A DNA stretch of 64,000 bases from Bacteroidetes bacterium UBA1947 (GTDB lineage: Bacteria; Bacteroidota; Bacteroidia; Chitinophagales; Chitinophagaceae), in NCBI GenBank assembly GCA_002336915.1, contig DDET01000019.1, positions 123,020 through 187,019 on the forward strand, written 5' to 3'. Under the pieces are notes generated by a model. That model was not told the origin of the DNA. It ran no database searches and saw only the letters and a program-made list of their open reading frames with translations. This document shows, piece after piece, positions 36,709 to 44,337 of the stretch. Both the position numbers and the translations under genes were made by a program. Within the stretch, counting starts at the first letter, position 1. Each line of letters starts with the position of its first letter.

Positions 36709-36979
36709 TCCTATATTACATTCGGAGCTGCGCCTTGCTATAGTATCACTGCTGATGGCGGTAAAGGACGCCGATTTTGCATACCTGCAGGAGAAAACAA
36801 ATGCAACAAACGGCAACCTGGGTGCGCAGATTAAAAAACTCGAGGAGACTGGATACATTAAAGTAAGAAAGGGATATAGCAATAACAGGCCCCAGACAGT
36901 GTGCGAAATGACGGAAAAGGGGAAAAAAGCGTTTGCACAATACGTAAAAAATCTGAGGGACTATATTGACCGTGGTTAG
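36692..36979 (+). CDS. Small winged-helix transcriptional regulator (HTH_34-like)
   Basis: A 95-residue DNA-binding protein that is almost entirely one winged helix. LDPILHSELRLAIVSLLM begins it, the recognition helix is in TNATNGNLGAQIKKLEETGY, and the wing is IKVRKGYSNNRPQTVCEMTE. No separate ligand domain is present. The family is related to MarR/PadR-type regulators and usually binds as a dimer to palindromes. The membrane-protein gene overlaps its start, and the operator at 36063-36087 lies at the head of the pair, so autoregulation is likely. It could also control the TonB receptor gene downstream, although the repeats there have a different sequence. Confidence 0.87.
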   Translation: MLQPLDPILHSELRLAIVSLLMAVKDADFAYLQEKTNATNGNLGAQIKKLEETGYIKVRKGYSNNRPQTVCEMTEKGKKAFAQYVKNLRDYIDRG

Positions 36980-36992
36980 TACATGATAGGAG

Positions 36993-37056
36993 GGTAAATG
37001 ATTTACCGACATAATAATTGCATTTACCGATGGCTTAAACTATTTAGCCGAAATAG
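36993..37056. promoter_or_regulatory. Stacked palindrome and repeats before the TonB receptor gene
   Basis: Perfect palindrome GGTAAAT-G-ATTTACC at 36993-37007. Its half-site ATTTACCGA recurs 21 bases on (37001-37009 and 37022-37030, two helical turns). A further inverted repeat, CTATTT-AGCCG-AAATAG, is at 37040-37056. All lie upstream of the -7 box and suggest one or two regulators binding here. Confidence 0.65.
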
Positions 37057-37080
37057 ATTTTACAGATGCCAAAGAGAAGA

Positions 37081-37088
37081 TAGCTTTG
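37081..37088 (+). promoter_or_regulatory. -7 promoter box TAGCTTTG of the TonB receptor gene
   Basis: Exact TAnnTTTG match ending 19 bases before the ATG at 37108. Confidence 0.55.
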
Positions 37089-37107
37089 CAGCGTCAACAG
37101 ATAAAAG

Positions 37108-39336
37108 ATGAACACATTACTACTAAAGAAGACGAATATAAAAGGCAGCAAGCGAAAGTGGCTTGTATTGCCATTATTCCTGTTAAGCAGCTTTGCCGGC
37201 ATAGCACAGGTTACGATAAGCGGTAAGGTTGTAGACGACAAGGACAAACCCGTAAGGGGTGCCAGTGTATCGCTGGACAATACGCTGGATGGCGCAAGTA
37301 GCGATAGCCTGGGTAACTTCAGGTTTACTACCGAAGAAAAAGGCAACCAAACGATAGTGGCTACCGAAGTGAGCCACCAAGCCGCAGGCCAGCCTATAAA
37401 TGTGGACAAAGATGTGACCGGGCTCGTGCTGAAGATGAAGGGCAATAAAGTACATGACCTGGACCAGGTGGTGATAACCGCCGGATCAATAGAAGCGACG
37501 AACGATAAGGATAAGACCGTACTGAAACCCCTTGATATAGTAACTACAGCGGGCGCACAGGCAGATGTGGTAAAAGCCATACAGACACTGCCTGGCACAC
37601 AACAAACGGGCACGGACAATGGTTTGTTTGTACGGGGCGGTGATGCAAGTGAGGCAGCTATAGTAATAGATGAAATGGTGGTGCAGAATGCATTTTTCGG
37701 TGGCCCTCCCGGGGTAGCTACCCGCAGCAGGTTCGGCCCATTTTCTTACAAAGGCGTATCCTTTAGCAGCGGGGGGTATAGTGCACGCTATGGGCAGGCC
37801 CTTTCCAGTGTATTAGAACTGAACTCAAACGACATGCCCGATAAAAGCAATGTGAACTTAGGGCTGAATATGGCAGGCTTGTATGCATCGGGCGACCATG
37901 TGTGGAAAAATGCAAGCATAGAAGGTAGCGGCAACTATACCAATCTGACACCCTTTTATAAAATAGCAAAGACCAATGTAGATTACTATGGCGTACCTAT
38001 TGGCGGTGGTGCAGGTACACGCTTTGTGTGGAAACCTAATAAAGACGGCATATTTAAAGTGTCAGCCAATGGCACCTATTTTACTGCAGGCATTGGTATC
38101 CCTAACCCATTCAGGGCAACAGATCCAACTGCAGCCAAGACCATCAACTATGGTATAAAAGAGCAGAACTATTATAGTAATGCATCGTATAGGCAGATGT
38201 TCAAGGACAAATTCAGCTTGTATACCGCGGTATCATATAGTTACAACAAGTCGGACAACACGTTTGACACGATGGCTATACCGCAAAATGACCAACGGGC
38301 GCAATACCGCCTGGAAGGCAAATATTATGCAACGAGCAGGCTAGGGATATTAGTGGGTGGTGAGTTCCAGTACTATAAAGTGGCTAAAACCTGGAGTATC
38401 TACCATTACGGGGTAGAGGAAACATCTGTAGCGGGCTACGCTGAAGCCGACTGGGCGCCGATGACATGGCTGGCCATAAGGCCCGGAGTACGCTTCGAGC
38501 ATAGCCAGGTATTGCAAAAGAATAATGTTGCTCCACGTTTATCGCTAGCGATCAAGACAAGTACTTACAGCCAGGTATCGCTGGCGGGAGGCTACTTTTA
38601 CCAAAACCCTGACAATACCTACCTGTACGGCAGCACACATTCAAACCTGAATTTCCAAAATGCGATACACTATATCGCCAACTGGCAAATGATAAAGAAT
38701 GACCGCACGTTAAGAATAGAAGGCTATTATAAAGACTACAGGAGCCTCGTTAAACAGTATATTCCTTACAATCCCAATACTTATCAGAATATCATGTACG
38801 GGACCCTGTTGTCTAATCTTGGAAAGGGGTATGCCAAGGGTATAGAGCTATTCTGGCGCGACAAGAAATCGGTGAAGAACCTTGACTACTGGATATCTTA
38901 CAGCTATATCGATACAAAAAGGAACTATGGCAGCTTCCCGGACAGTGTGGGAGAAGTTACACCAACTTTCATATCTGATCATAACCTGAACGTTATAGTA
39001 AAATACTTCATTGACAAGATACACACCAACATAAGTACTACATACAGTTTTGCCACGGGCAAACCCTATTACAACCCTAACCCAGGAGTAGCCTTCCTGA
39101 GCGAGCGCACGCCTAACTATCATAACCTGTCATTCACGGTGAGCTATCTTACGCACATTAAGAAATGGTTTACGGTAGTATATGCGGGGCTGGATAATGC
39201 TACCAACCAGCATAACGTATTCGGATATACTTTTGAAACTGATGGCAGCAAATCAGAGGTGAAACCTGCATTATACCGCAGCTTTTTTATAGGCGCGAAT
39301 TTCTCGCTCACAGAATTTAAAAAGGACGAATTATAA
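37108..39336 (+). CDS. TonB-dependent receptor
   Basis: A 742-residue outer-membrane receptor. The signal peptide ends near FAGIAQ; residues about 33-110 are a carboxypeptidase-regulatory-like domain (TISGKVVDDKDKPVRGASVS). The plug follows (DVVKAIQTLPGTQQTGTDNG, LFVRGGDASEAAIVIDEMVV, GGYSARYGQALSSVLEL), then a beta-barrel with repeated Tyr-rich strands ending near SFFIGANFSLTEF. There is no SusD partner, so a polysaccharide substrate of the Sus type is not indicated; the ligand is unknown. It follows the membrane-protein/regulator pair after 128 bases and has its own promoter box and repeats. The next gene, an exported protein, starts 32 bases after it. Confidence 0.92.
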   Translation: MNTLLLKKTNIKGSKRKWLVLPLFLLSSFAGIAQVTISGKVVDDKDKPVRGASVSLDNTLDGASSDSLGNFRFTTEEKGNQTIVATEVSHQAAGQPINVDKDVTGLVLKMKGNKVHDLDQVVITAGSIEATNDKDKTVLKPLDIVTTAGAQADVVKAIQTLPGTQQTGTDNGLFVRGGDASEAAIVIDEMVVQNAFFGGPPGVATRSRFGPFSYKGVSFSSGGYSARYGQALSSVLELNSNDMPDKSNVNLGLNMAGLYASGDHVWKNASIEGSGNYTNLTPFYKIAKTNVDYYGVPIGGGAGTRFVWKPNKDGIFKVSANGTYFTAGIGIPNPFRATDPTAAKTINYGIKEQNYYSNASYRQMFKDKFSLYTAVSYSYNKSDNTFDTMAIPQNDQRAQYRLEGKYYATSRLGILVGGEFQYYKVAKTWSIYHYGVEETSVAGYAEADWAPMTWLAIRPGVRFEHSQVLQKNNVAPRLSLAIKTSTYSQVSLAGGYFYQNPDNTYLYGSTHSNLNFQNAIHYIANWQMIKNDRTLRIEGYYKDYRSLVKQYIPYNPNTYQNIMYGTLLSNLGKGYAKGIELFWRDKKSVKNLDYWISYSYIDTKRNYGSFPDSVGEVTPTFISDHNLNVIVKYFIDKIHTNISTTYSFATGKPYYNPNPGVAFLSERTPNYHNLSFTVSYLTHIKKWFTVVYAGLDNATNQHNVFGYTFETDGSKSEVKPALYRSFFIGANFSLTEFKKDEL

Positions 39337-39368
39337 AAACAACAACCACTATATAAAAACAAATAACG

Positions 39369-40028
39369 ATGAGAACATTCATTTTGATCCTTGCCGCAGT
39401 AGCCTTCATGTTTGTGAATCGTGCACATGGGCAGGACTTTAAAAGCACGCTGCAAAAAACATTTACCGCTTTTGACACAACGCGTGATCCGCAGAAGCAA
39501 CTGGACGCAAGCAATAAATTATCACTGATAGCAAAAAAATTCAATGCTGAACCAATGGCACACTACTATGCTTCGCTGAGCAAAATAATATTATCGTATA
39601 CCGATAAGCTGGAAGCAGCAAAACGTGACGCCTACCTTGATGAGGCAGATAAAGAATTTGAAGAGATGATGGCCATACTTGGCAAGCCAAATGACGAAAC
39701 CTATGTACTGGCAGCATTTATTGCCAACGCACGCCTTGGTGTGGACGGCGCATCGCGCTGGCAGAAGTATGGCAAAATATCTGCGGACAACATGGAAAAA
39801 GCAAAAGAGATAAACCCAAATAACCCTCGCATGTATTACCTGCAGGGCACCAGCAAACGTTTTACACCTAAAATGTTTGGCGGCGGCAAAAAAGCGGCGC
39901 TCCCCTATTTCGAGAAAGCCGAGGGATTATTTGCCCAGGAAAAGGGGGATGATATCCTGAAGCCGAGCTGGGGAAAAAGCAACAACACATATTTTCTGAA
40001 TGAGTGTAAGACCGAGGATAAGGACTGA
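39369..40028 (+). CDS. Exported helical protein of unknown function, partner of TonB receptor
   Basis: A 219-residue protein with a signal peptide ending RAHGQ. The mature part is helical with TPR-like spacing (QLDASNKLSLIAKKFNAEPM, MAHYYASLSKIILSY, EKAKEINPNNPRMYYLQGTS, ALPYFEKAEGLFAQEKG). No catalytic residues are evident. It starts 32 bases after the TonB receptor gene, is followed by two terminator-like hairpins, and therefore closes the operon. A periplasmic or outer-membrane accessory role for the receptor is inferred from position only. Confidence 0.8.
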   Translation: MRTFILILAAVAFMFVNRAHGQDFKSTLQKTFTAFDTTRDPQKQLDASNKLSLIAKKFNAEPMAHYYASLSKIILSYTDKLEAAKRDAYLDEADKEFEEMMAILGKPNDETYVLAAFIANARLGVDGASRWQKYGKISADNMEKAKEINPNNPRMYYLQGTSKRFTPKMFGGGKKAALPYFEKAEGLFAQEKGDDILKPSWGKSNNTYFLNECKTEDKD

Positions 40029-40044
40029 TAATGAATGGTTTAGT

Positions 40045-40080
40045 AAAACAACCTGCCCCATGTTAGGGCCGGTTGTTTTT
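40045..40080 (+). terminator. Terminator closing the TonB receptor operon
   Basis: Arms AAAACAACC (40045-40053) and GGTTGTTTT (40071-40079) with an inner GCCC/GGGC stem and a T-run. Confidence 0.85.
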
Positions 40081-40185
40081 ATATAAGGTACCCGTAAGTG
40101 CATGCTGGCATGGTTATTAATATATACATAGCCGAAGATAGATTTTAAATTTCCTTTCTCAATTTCTCTCAATTATTCCTCCCCC

Positions 40186-40225
40186 GAACGGAGTGGCACG
40201 GAAAGTGCCACTCCGTTCTTCTTTT
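40186..40225 (+). terminator. Second strong hairpin, 14-base perfect stem
   Basis: Arms GAACGGAGTGGCAC (40186-40199) and GTGCCACTCCGTTC (40205-40218) around a five-base loop, followed by TTCTTTT. It ends 34 bases before the next start codon, so it could insulate or attenuate that gene. Confidence 0.8.
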
Positions 40226-40258
40226 AATAAATACAAGCAATTTTTTACTTTTATACGT

Positions 40259-40561
40259 ATGAAAAAGATAATGCTACTATTAATTGCCATCCTGTGTATA
40301 GGCACAGGGGTATATGCGCAGAATTACAGAGCGCAGCAAAAGGAACAGGAAAGGACCATAAAATCGGCATACAAGCACCATAAGGTGACAGAGCGCGAAT
40401 ACCTGAAGCTTATGGACGAGCAGGATGCGATAAAGTACGCAATTGAAAAATATGATGCTGAAGGTGTATGGACAATACACCAGCGCGAAGTTGTGGCCGG
40501 CAAACTGGAGCGTGCACGTGACAGGCTGAGACGCTATAAGACCAACGGGGAAAGGTATTAA
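40259..40561 (+). CDS. Small exported protein of unknown function
   Basis: A 100-residue protein. The signal peptide MKKIMLLLIAILCIGTGVYA is followed by a very basic, helical mature part (about 80 residues) rich in Lys, Arg, Glu and Gln (EQERTIKSAYKHHKVTEREY). It has no recognised domain. The frame is open upstream, but those codons run through the terminator stem, so the ATG at 40259 is used. Flanked by strong hairpins on both sides, it is a single-gene unit. Confidence 0.75.
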   Translation: MKKIMLLLIAILCIGTGVYAQNYRAQQKEQERTIKSAYKHHKVTEREYLKLMDEQDAIKYAIEKYDAEGVWTIHQREVVAGKLERARDRLRRYKTNGERY

Positions 40562-40581
40562 TTACTCCGTCAAAAAAATAA

Positions 40582-40603
40582 AGCACAGGTGGAAACCTGT
40601 GCT
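40582..40603 (+). terminator. Terminator after the small exported protein gene
   Basis: Nine-base perfect arms AGCACAGGT (40582-40590) and ACCTGTGCT (40595-40603) around GGAA, followed by ATTTTAT. Confidence 0.8.
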
Positions 40604-40636
40604 ATTTTATCCTATGCCTGTACTTAAATTAGCAAG

Positions 40637-40644
40637 TACATTTG
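40637..40644 (+). promoter_or_regulatory. Upstream -7 box TACATTTG of the metH-like gene
   Basis: Exact TAnnTTTG. A transcript from here would carry a leader of about 120 bases containing the structured segment at 40685-40734. Confidence 0.4.
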
Positions 40645-40684
40645 CCTATTGAAAAAATATTTCCTTTACTACCTTATTAGACGT

Positions 40685-40734
40685 CCGTAACACCTGCATG
40701 GTTGGCGGAGCAAGCCCCAAGATGCACGAAACGG
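40685..40734 (+). ncRNA. Candidate structured leader element upstream of the metH-like gene
   Basis: Nested pairings: outer CCGT (40685-40688) with ACGG (40731-40734), then TGCAT (40695-40699) with ATGCA (40722-40726), then TTGG (40702-40705) with CCAA (40717-40720), closing an 11-base loop. The position before a methionine-synthesis gene suggests a cis-regulatory RNA. It does not match, by eye, the cores of the SAM-I, SAM-II, SAH or cobalamin riboswitches. Confidence 0.35.
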
Positions 40735-40755
40735 GATTTGTATAGGATTAATGGT

Positions 40756-40763
40756 TAATTTTG
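40756..40763 (+). promoter_or_regulatory. Proximal -7 box TAATTTTG of the metH-like gene
   Basis: Exact TAnnTTTG, four bases before the ATG at 40768. If used, the mRNA would be leaderless and would not include the structured element. Which promoter is active is unknown. Confidence 0.45.
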
Positions 40764-40767
40764 AAGT

Positions 40768-41793
40768 ATGAACACTATTGCCGAAATAAAACAATTACTT
40801 AGTGAGCGCATCGTGATCATAGACGGCGCCATGGGCACCATGATACAGCAGCACCGGCCTACTGAGGCAGACTATAGGGGAGAGCGGTTCAAGGACTGGA
40901 CGGGCGACCTGAAGGGCAACAATGACCTGCTAAGTATTACACAGCCGGATATGATAAAGAGCATTCACAGGGAATACCTGGATGCAGGTGCGGATATTAT
41001 TGAAACAAATACATTTAATGCGCAAGCTATTTCGCTTGCTGATTATAACATGCAATCGCTTGCATATGAGATGAATGTAGCCGCGGCCAAGATAGCAAAG
41101 CAGGCTGTGAGCGAATACAAAGAGGCAAACCCGGGTGCCAAAAAGTATGTGGCAGGCGCATTAGGCCCGATGAACAAGACACTGTCGCTATCGCCCGATG
41201 TGAACAACCCCGGTTATAGGGCCATGACCTTTGACGAGGCCATGACGGCCTACTACGACCAGGTGCGGGGCCTCATGGATGGGGGCGTGGATATACTGCT
41301 TGTGGAGACCATATTTGATACACTCAACGCTAAAGCGGCGATTTTTGCAATTAACAAGTACCTGCGTGAACATAAGTTGAATGGGATAATGCCTGTAATG
41401 ATATCGGGCACTATCACCGATGCCTCGGGTCGCACACTTAGCGGGCAGACCCTTGAAGCCTTCTATGTATCGGTAATGCATGCCGAACCTGTAAGTATAG
41501 GACTGAACTGTGCCTTGGGTGCAGCCGAAATGCGGCCGCATGTTGAAGAATTGGCGCAAATAGCGTCTTGTTTCGTAAGCTGCTATCCTAATGCGGGCTT
41601 GCCTAACGCCATGGGTGAATATGATGAGACCCCTGCTGAAACAGCGGCTATCATTGCCGGCTTTGCGCAGGAAGGCTGGGTGAACATGGTGGGTGGCTGT
41701 TGTGGCACTACACCGGCGCATATCAAAGCAATCGCACAGGCAATGAAACAGTACGCACCAAGGCCCTTGCCTGAAATGGCTGCTGCATTTTAA
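40768..41793 (+). CDS. Homocysteine S-methyltransferase (stand-alone N-terminal domain of methionine synthase MetH)
   Basis: A 341-residue zinc enzyme matching only the first domain of cobalamin-dependent methionine synthase. MetH-specific segments include [58 protein letters not shown] and [18 protein letters not shown]. The three zinc cysteines are in LNCALG and GGCCGTTP. It ends where the folate domain of full MetH would start, and a terminator follows at once, so the pterin, cobalamin-binding and reactivation domains must be encoded elsewhere, or the protein uses another methyl donor. Split metH genes are known in Bacteroidota, but usually as neighbours. Confidence 0.9.
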   Translation: MNTIAEIKQLLSERIVIIDGAMGTMIQQHRPTEADYRGERFKDWTGDLKGNNDLLSITQPDMIKSIHREYLDAGADIIETNTFNAQAISLADYNMQSLAYEMNVAAAKIAKQAVSEYKEANPGAKKYVAGALGPMNKTLSLSPDVNNPGYRAMTFDEAMTAYYDQVRGLMDGGVDILLVETIFDTLNAKAAIFAINKYLREHKLNGIMPVMISGTITDASGRTLSGQTLEAFYVSVMHAEPVSIGLNCALGAAEMRPHVEELAQIASCFVSCYPNAGLPNAMGEYDETPAETAAIIAGFAQEGWVNMVGGCCGTTPAHIKAIAQAMKQYAPRPLPEMAAAF

Positions 41794-41821
41794 CAGTATT
41801 TTTCAAACTTTTATACACAAC

Positions 41822-41852
41822 AGGCTGTCGTTTAATGACAGCCTTTGTTTTT
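41822..41852 (+). terminator. Terminator of the metH-like gene
   Basis: Perfect arms AGGCTGTC (41822-41829) and GACAGCCT (41837-41844) followed by TTGTTTTTG. Confidence 0.85.
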
Positions 41853-41905
41853 GTTATTATTATTTACAAGCAATACTTTATATTGCTATCGTTAAGCCAT
41901 ACAAT

Positions 41906-43339
41906 TTGAAGCGGTACCTTTTATTATTACTTTTTAGCTGCAACTGCCTGGCAACTGCATGGGCAGATGGTGTTGTATTGTTACACGGCAAAATCCAAAA
42001 TCCGACAAATGACAGCATCTATATATCATACAATAACAGCCGGCTAACTTACGACCCAATAGAACAGGGCATACTGCTTAATAAGGACGGAAGCTTTAGT
42101 ACATCCCTGGCTGTAACGGAGAAATTCACACCCGTCAGCCTGAGGCACGGAGGTAGAAAAGCAGAGTTTGTGGCGGAACCGGGAAACGACCTGGAGCTAA
42201 TAGCCGATGGAAAGAATTTCGACAGCACGCTTCATTTCAAGGGCACTGGAGAAGAAGCCGCCAATTTCGTGGCATTGCACACAAAAGAAAGGGGGCTGAT
42301 GGAAACCTTCATGGTCAAGATGCAGCCCAAGTTCAGCGATACAGCTTCCGTGTTTAAGAAAGCTGTTGCAGATGCAGAGCAGGATGAGGTCACCTTTCTC
42401 AATAACCACATGACGGGCATCCCTGCTTCGTTCATCCAATATTGGACGTCCTACTATCATTTTTTCAGTTACTTCTGCCTGATGCAATACCCCCTGCTGC
42501 ATGAGGTAGGAAGGCAAAAGACCTACTACGTGAAAAATATCCACCCTTCAAACTATGCCGCTATTTCCGGCATTCCTGAGGTATTCAACGACTCTCTGCT
42601 TGGCATTCCACCGTACCGTCTATTTGCTGATCAGCTATACAAAATGAAGCTGAGCGCTGCAGGCTTTGACAATGTACCTGAAGACGAGGGCAAGAGAAAA
42701 TACCGGCAGGACGATAGCGTAATAAGTCTCGACTATAAAAAAATGCCCTCCGGCACAGGTGAATATGCCATAGCATCCATCATATATGCTAATGCGCGCC
42801 GATATCCCCTGGGCCGGACCGAGCAACTGTTTGCAGCTTACAAAACCCGCTGGCCCAATAGCGTTTATATTATACCTATAGAAAGGCAAATAGCCGTGAT
42901 GAAGCGCCTTGCCAAAGGACAAAAGGCAATGGACTTCCCGATCAACACACCACAAGGGGGCAATACAAAATTATCTGAGTTGAAAGGTAAAGTGGTGTTG
43001 CTAACCTTTTGGTCGAGCGCTTATGAACTGGGTATGCTGGACCTGCGCCTGACGAGCAAGCTCTTCAATAAATATAAAGACAGTGCGGTAGCCTTTGTGT
43101 ATGTGTCTATTGATGCCAATGACGAGATATGGAAGGCCGCAATACAGAAGAACAGGCTTTCAGGAATGCATACGCGTATAGATGGCTGGAAGTCGATGTT
43201 GGCCGGCCTATATGGCATACAGGGGGTACCCACTTTCTTCCTCATCGACAAGAAGGGCAATTTCGCTGTGGACAATGTACCCCTACCACGCTTTGGCGAG
43301 GGCTTAAGTAACGAGATAGCACGGCTGCTAAGAGAATAA
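41906..43339 (+). CDS. Exported thioredoxin-fold protein lacking the CxxC motif (TlpA/DUF4369-like)
   Basis: A 477-residue protein starting at a TTG codon, which is needed to keep the signal peptide KRYLLLLLFSCNCLATAWA; no usable ATG exists nearby. Residues about 22-130 resemble the DUF4369 beta domain (LLHGKIQNPTNDSIYISYNN), the middle is helical, and residues about 335-477 are a TlpA-like thioredoxin domain (LSELKGKVVLLTFWSSAYEL, GIQGVPTFFLIDKKGNF). At the redox site, where FWxxWCxxC is expected, the sequence is FWSSAYELG with no cysteine, so it cannot act as a disulfide reductase; the cis-Pro loop (GVPTFF) is kept. It may be a structural or binding member of the family. Confidence 0.85.
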   Translation: MKRYLLLLLFSCNCLATAWADGVVLLHGKIQNPTNDSIYISYNNSRLTYDPIEQGILLNKDGSFSTSLAVTEKFTPVSLRHGGRKAEFVAEPGNDLELIADGKNFDSTLHFKGTGEEAANFVALHTKERGLMETFMVKMQPKFSDTASVFKKAVADAEQDEVTFLNNHMTGIPASFIQYWTSYYHFFSYFCLMQYPLLHEVGRQKTYYVKNIHPSNYAAISGIPEVFNDSLLGIPPYRLFADQLYKMKLSAAGFDNVPEDEGKRKYRQDDSVISLDYKKMPSGTGEYAIASIIYANARRYPLGRTEQLFAAYKTRWPNSVYIIPIERQIAVMKRLAKGQKAMDFPINTPQGGNTKLSELKGKVVLLTFWSSAYELGMLDLRLTSKLFNKYKDSAVAFVYVSIDANDEIWKAAIQKNRLSGMHTRIDGWKSMLAGLYGIQGVPTFFLIDKKGNFAVDNVPLPRFGEGLSNEIARLLRE

Positions 43340-43438
43340 GCGAACTGCCAATTAACAATACATTAAGAAGGGCTTAATATTGTAGTCATATTCCTTTCGT
43401 CATTTTGTATAACCAAAAGCTTCGTTGAAGCAAACAGA

Positions 43439-44326
43439 ATGTCGAAAAGAGAAGTGGATATTGTAGTACTGTCGGACATACATCTAGGGACTTACGGCTG
43501 CCACGCAAAAGAACTACTACAATACCTTAAAAGCATTAAACCGAAAGCCGTTATCCTGAACGGTGATATCATTGACATCTGGCAATTCAAAAAAAGATAC
43601 TGGCCAGCCACACATATGATGGTAGTAAAGCACCTGGTGGGGCTAATAGCAAAAGAAATACCTGTTTACTACATACCCGGCAATCATGATGAAATGCTGA
43701 GGCGTTTCAAAGATTTCCAGGTGGGTTCATTGAAGATAACCAATAAGCTTTCGCTGAAGATAGATGGGGCAAATGTCTGGATTTTCCACGGCGATGTATT
43801 TGATGTGGTAATGCAGCATAGCAAGTGGCTGGCAAAGCTGGGCGCTATAGGCTACGATACACTCATACTCATCAACCGATTTGTGAATTTTCTATCCCAA
43901 AAAATGGGAAAAGGCAAAATATCGCTCTCCAAAAAAATAAAGAACAGCGTTAAAGGAGCGGTAAAATTCATCAACAAATTCGAGGATACGGTTTGCAGCA
44001 TCGCAACGGAAAACAACTATGATTTCGTTATCTGCGGGCATATACACCAGCCTGAAATACGAAATGTAGATACTCCGAACGGTACCGTAACCTATATGAA
44101 CAGTGGTGACTGGATAGAAAATTTAACATCTCTCGAATATACGGACGCCAAATGGAGCGTTTATAAGTACCTGGAAGATCCTGTAGCACAGGCTGTGGAT
44201 ATAGAAAAGAAAAAACAGACGAAAGAATCATCGAAAGAACTGATGGTAAGCCTGATGCAGGAACTGAATATGGTAAAAGGCAGCCACAACAGGAGCAATG
44301 TCATTGATTCGATGGAAGCTGCATAA
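43439..44326 (+). CDS. Calcineurin-like metallophosphatase (LpxH-type UDP-2,3-diacylglucosamine diphosphatase candidate)
   Basis: A 295-residue metallophosphoesterase. The binuclear-metal motifs appear in order: LSDIHLG, LNGDIIDIW, IPGNHDE, FHGDVFD and ICGHIHQPE. Size and the WQFKKRYWP segment after the second motif resemble LpxH-like enzymes that cleave UDP-2,3-diacylglucosamine in lipid A synthesis, but Bacteroidota carry several such paralogues, so the substrate is open. The C-terminal 55 residues are a charged helical tail (EKKKQTKESSKELMVSLMQE). A glycosyltransferase gene starts 11 bases after it, forming a tight pair. Confidence 0.85.
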   Translation: MSKREVDIVVLSDIHLGTYGCHAKELLQYLKSIKPKAVILNGDIIDIWQFKKRYWPATHMMVVKHLVGLIAKEIPVYYIPGNHDEMLRRFKDFQVGSLKITNKLSLKIDGANVWIFHGDVFDVVMQHSKWLAKLGAIGYDTLILINRFVNFLSQKMGKGKISLSKKIKNSVKGAVKFINKFEDTVCSIATENNYDFVICGHIHQPEIRNVDTPNGTVTYMNSGDWIENLTSLEYTDAKWSVYKYLEDPVAQAVDIEKKKQTKESSKELMVSLMQELNMVKGSHNRSNVIDSMEAA

Positions 44327-44337
44327 ACAATATAAAA

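Noticed and set aside
40685..40734. SAM-I, SAM-II, SAH or cobalamin riboswitch
   Set aside because: The conserved cores of these classes could not be recognised by eye; kept only as an unclassified structured leader.
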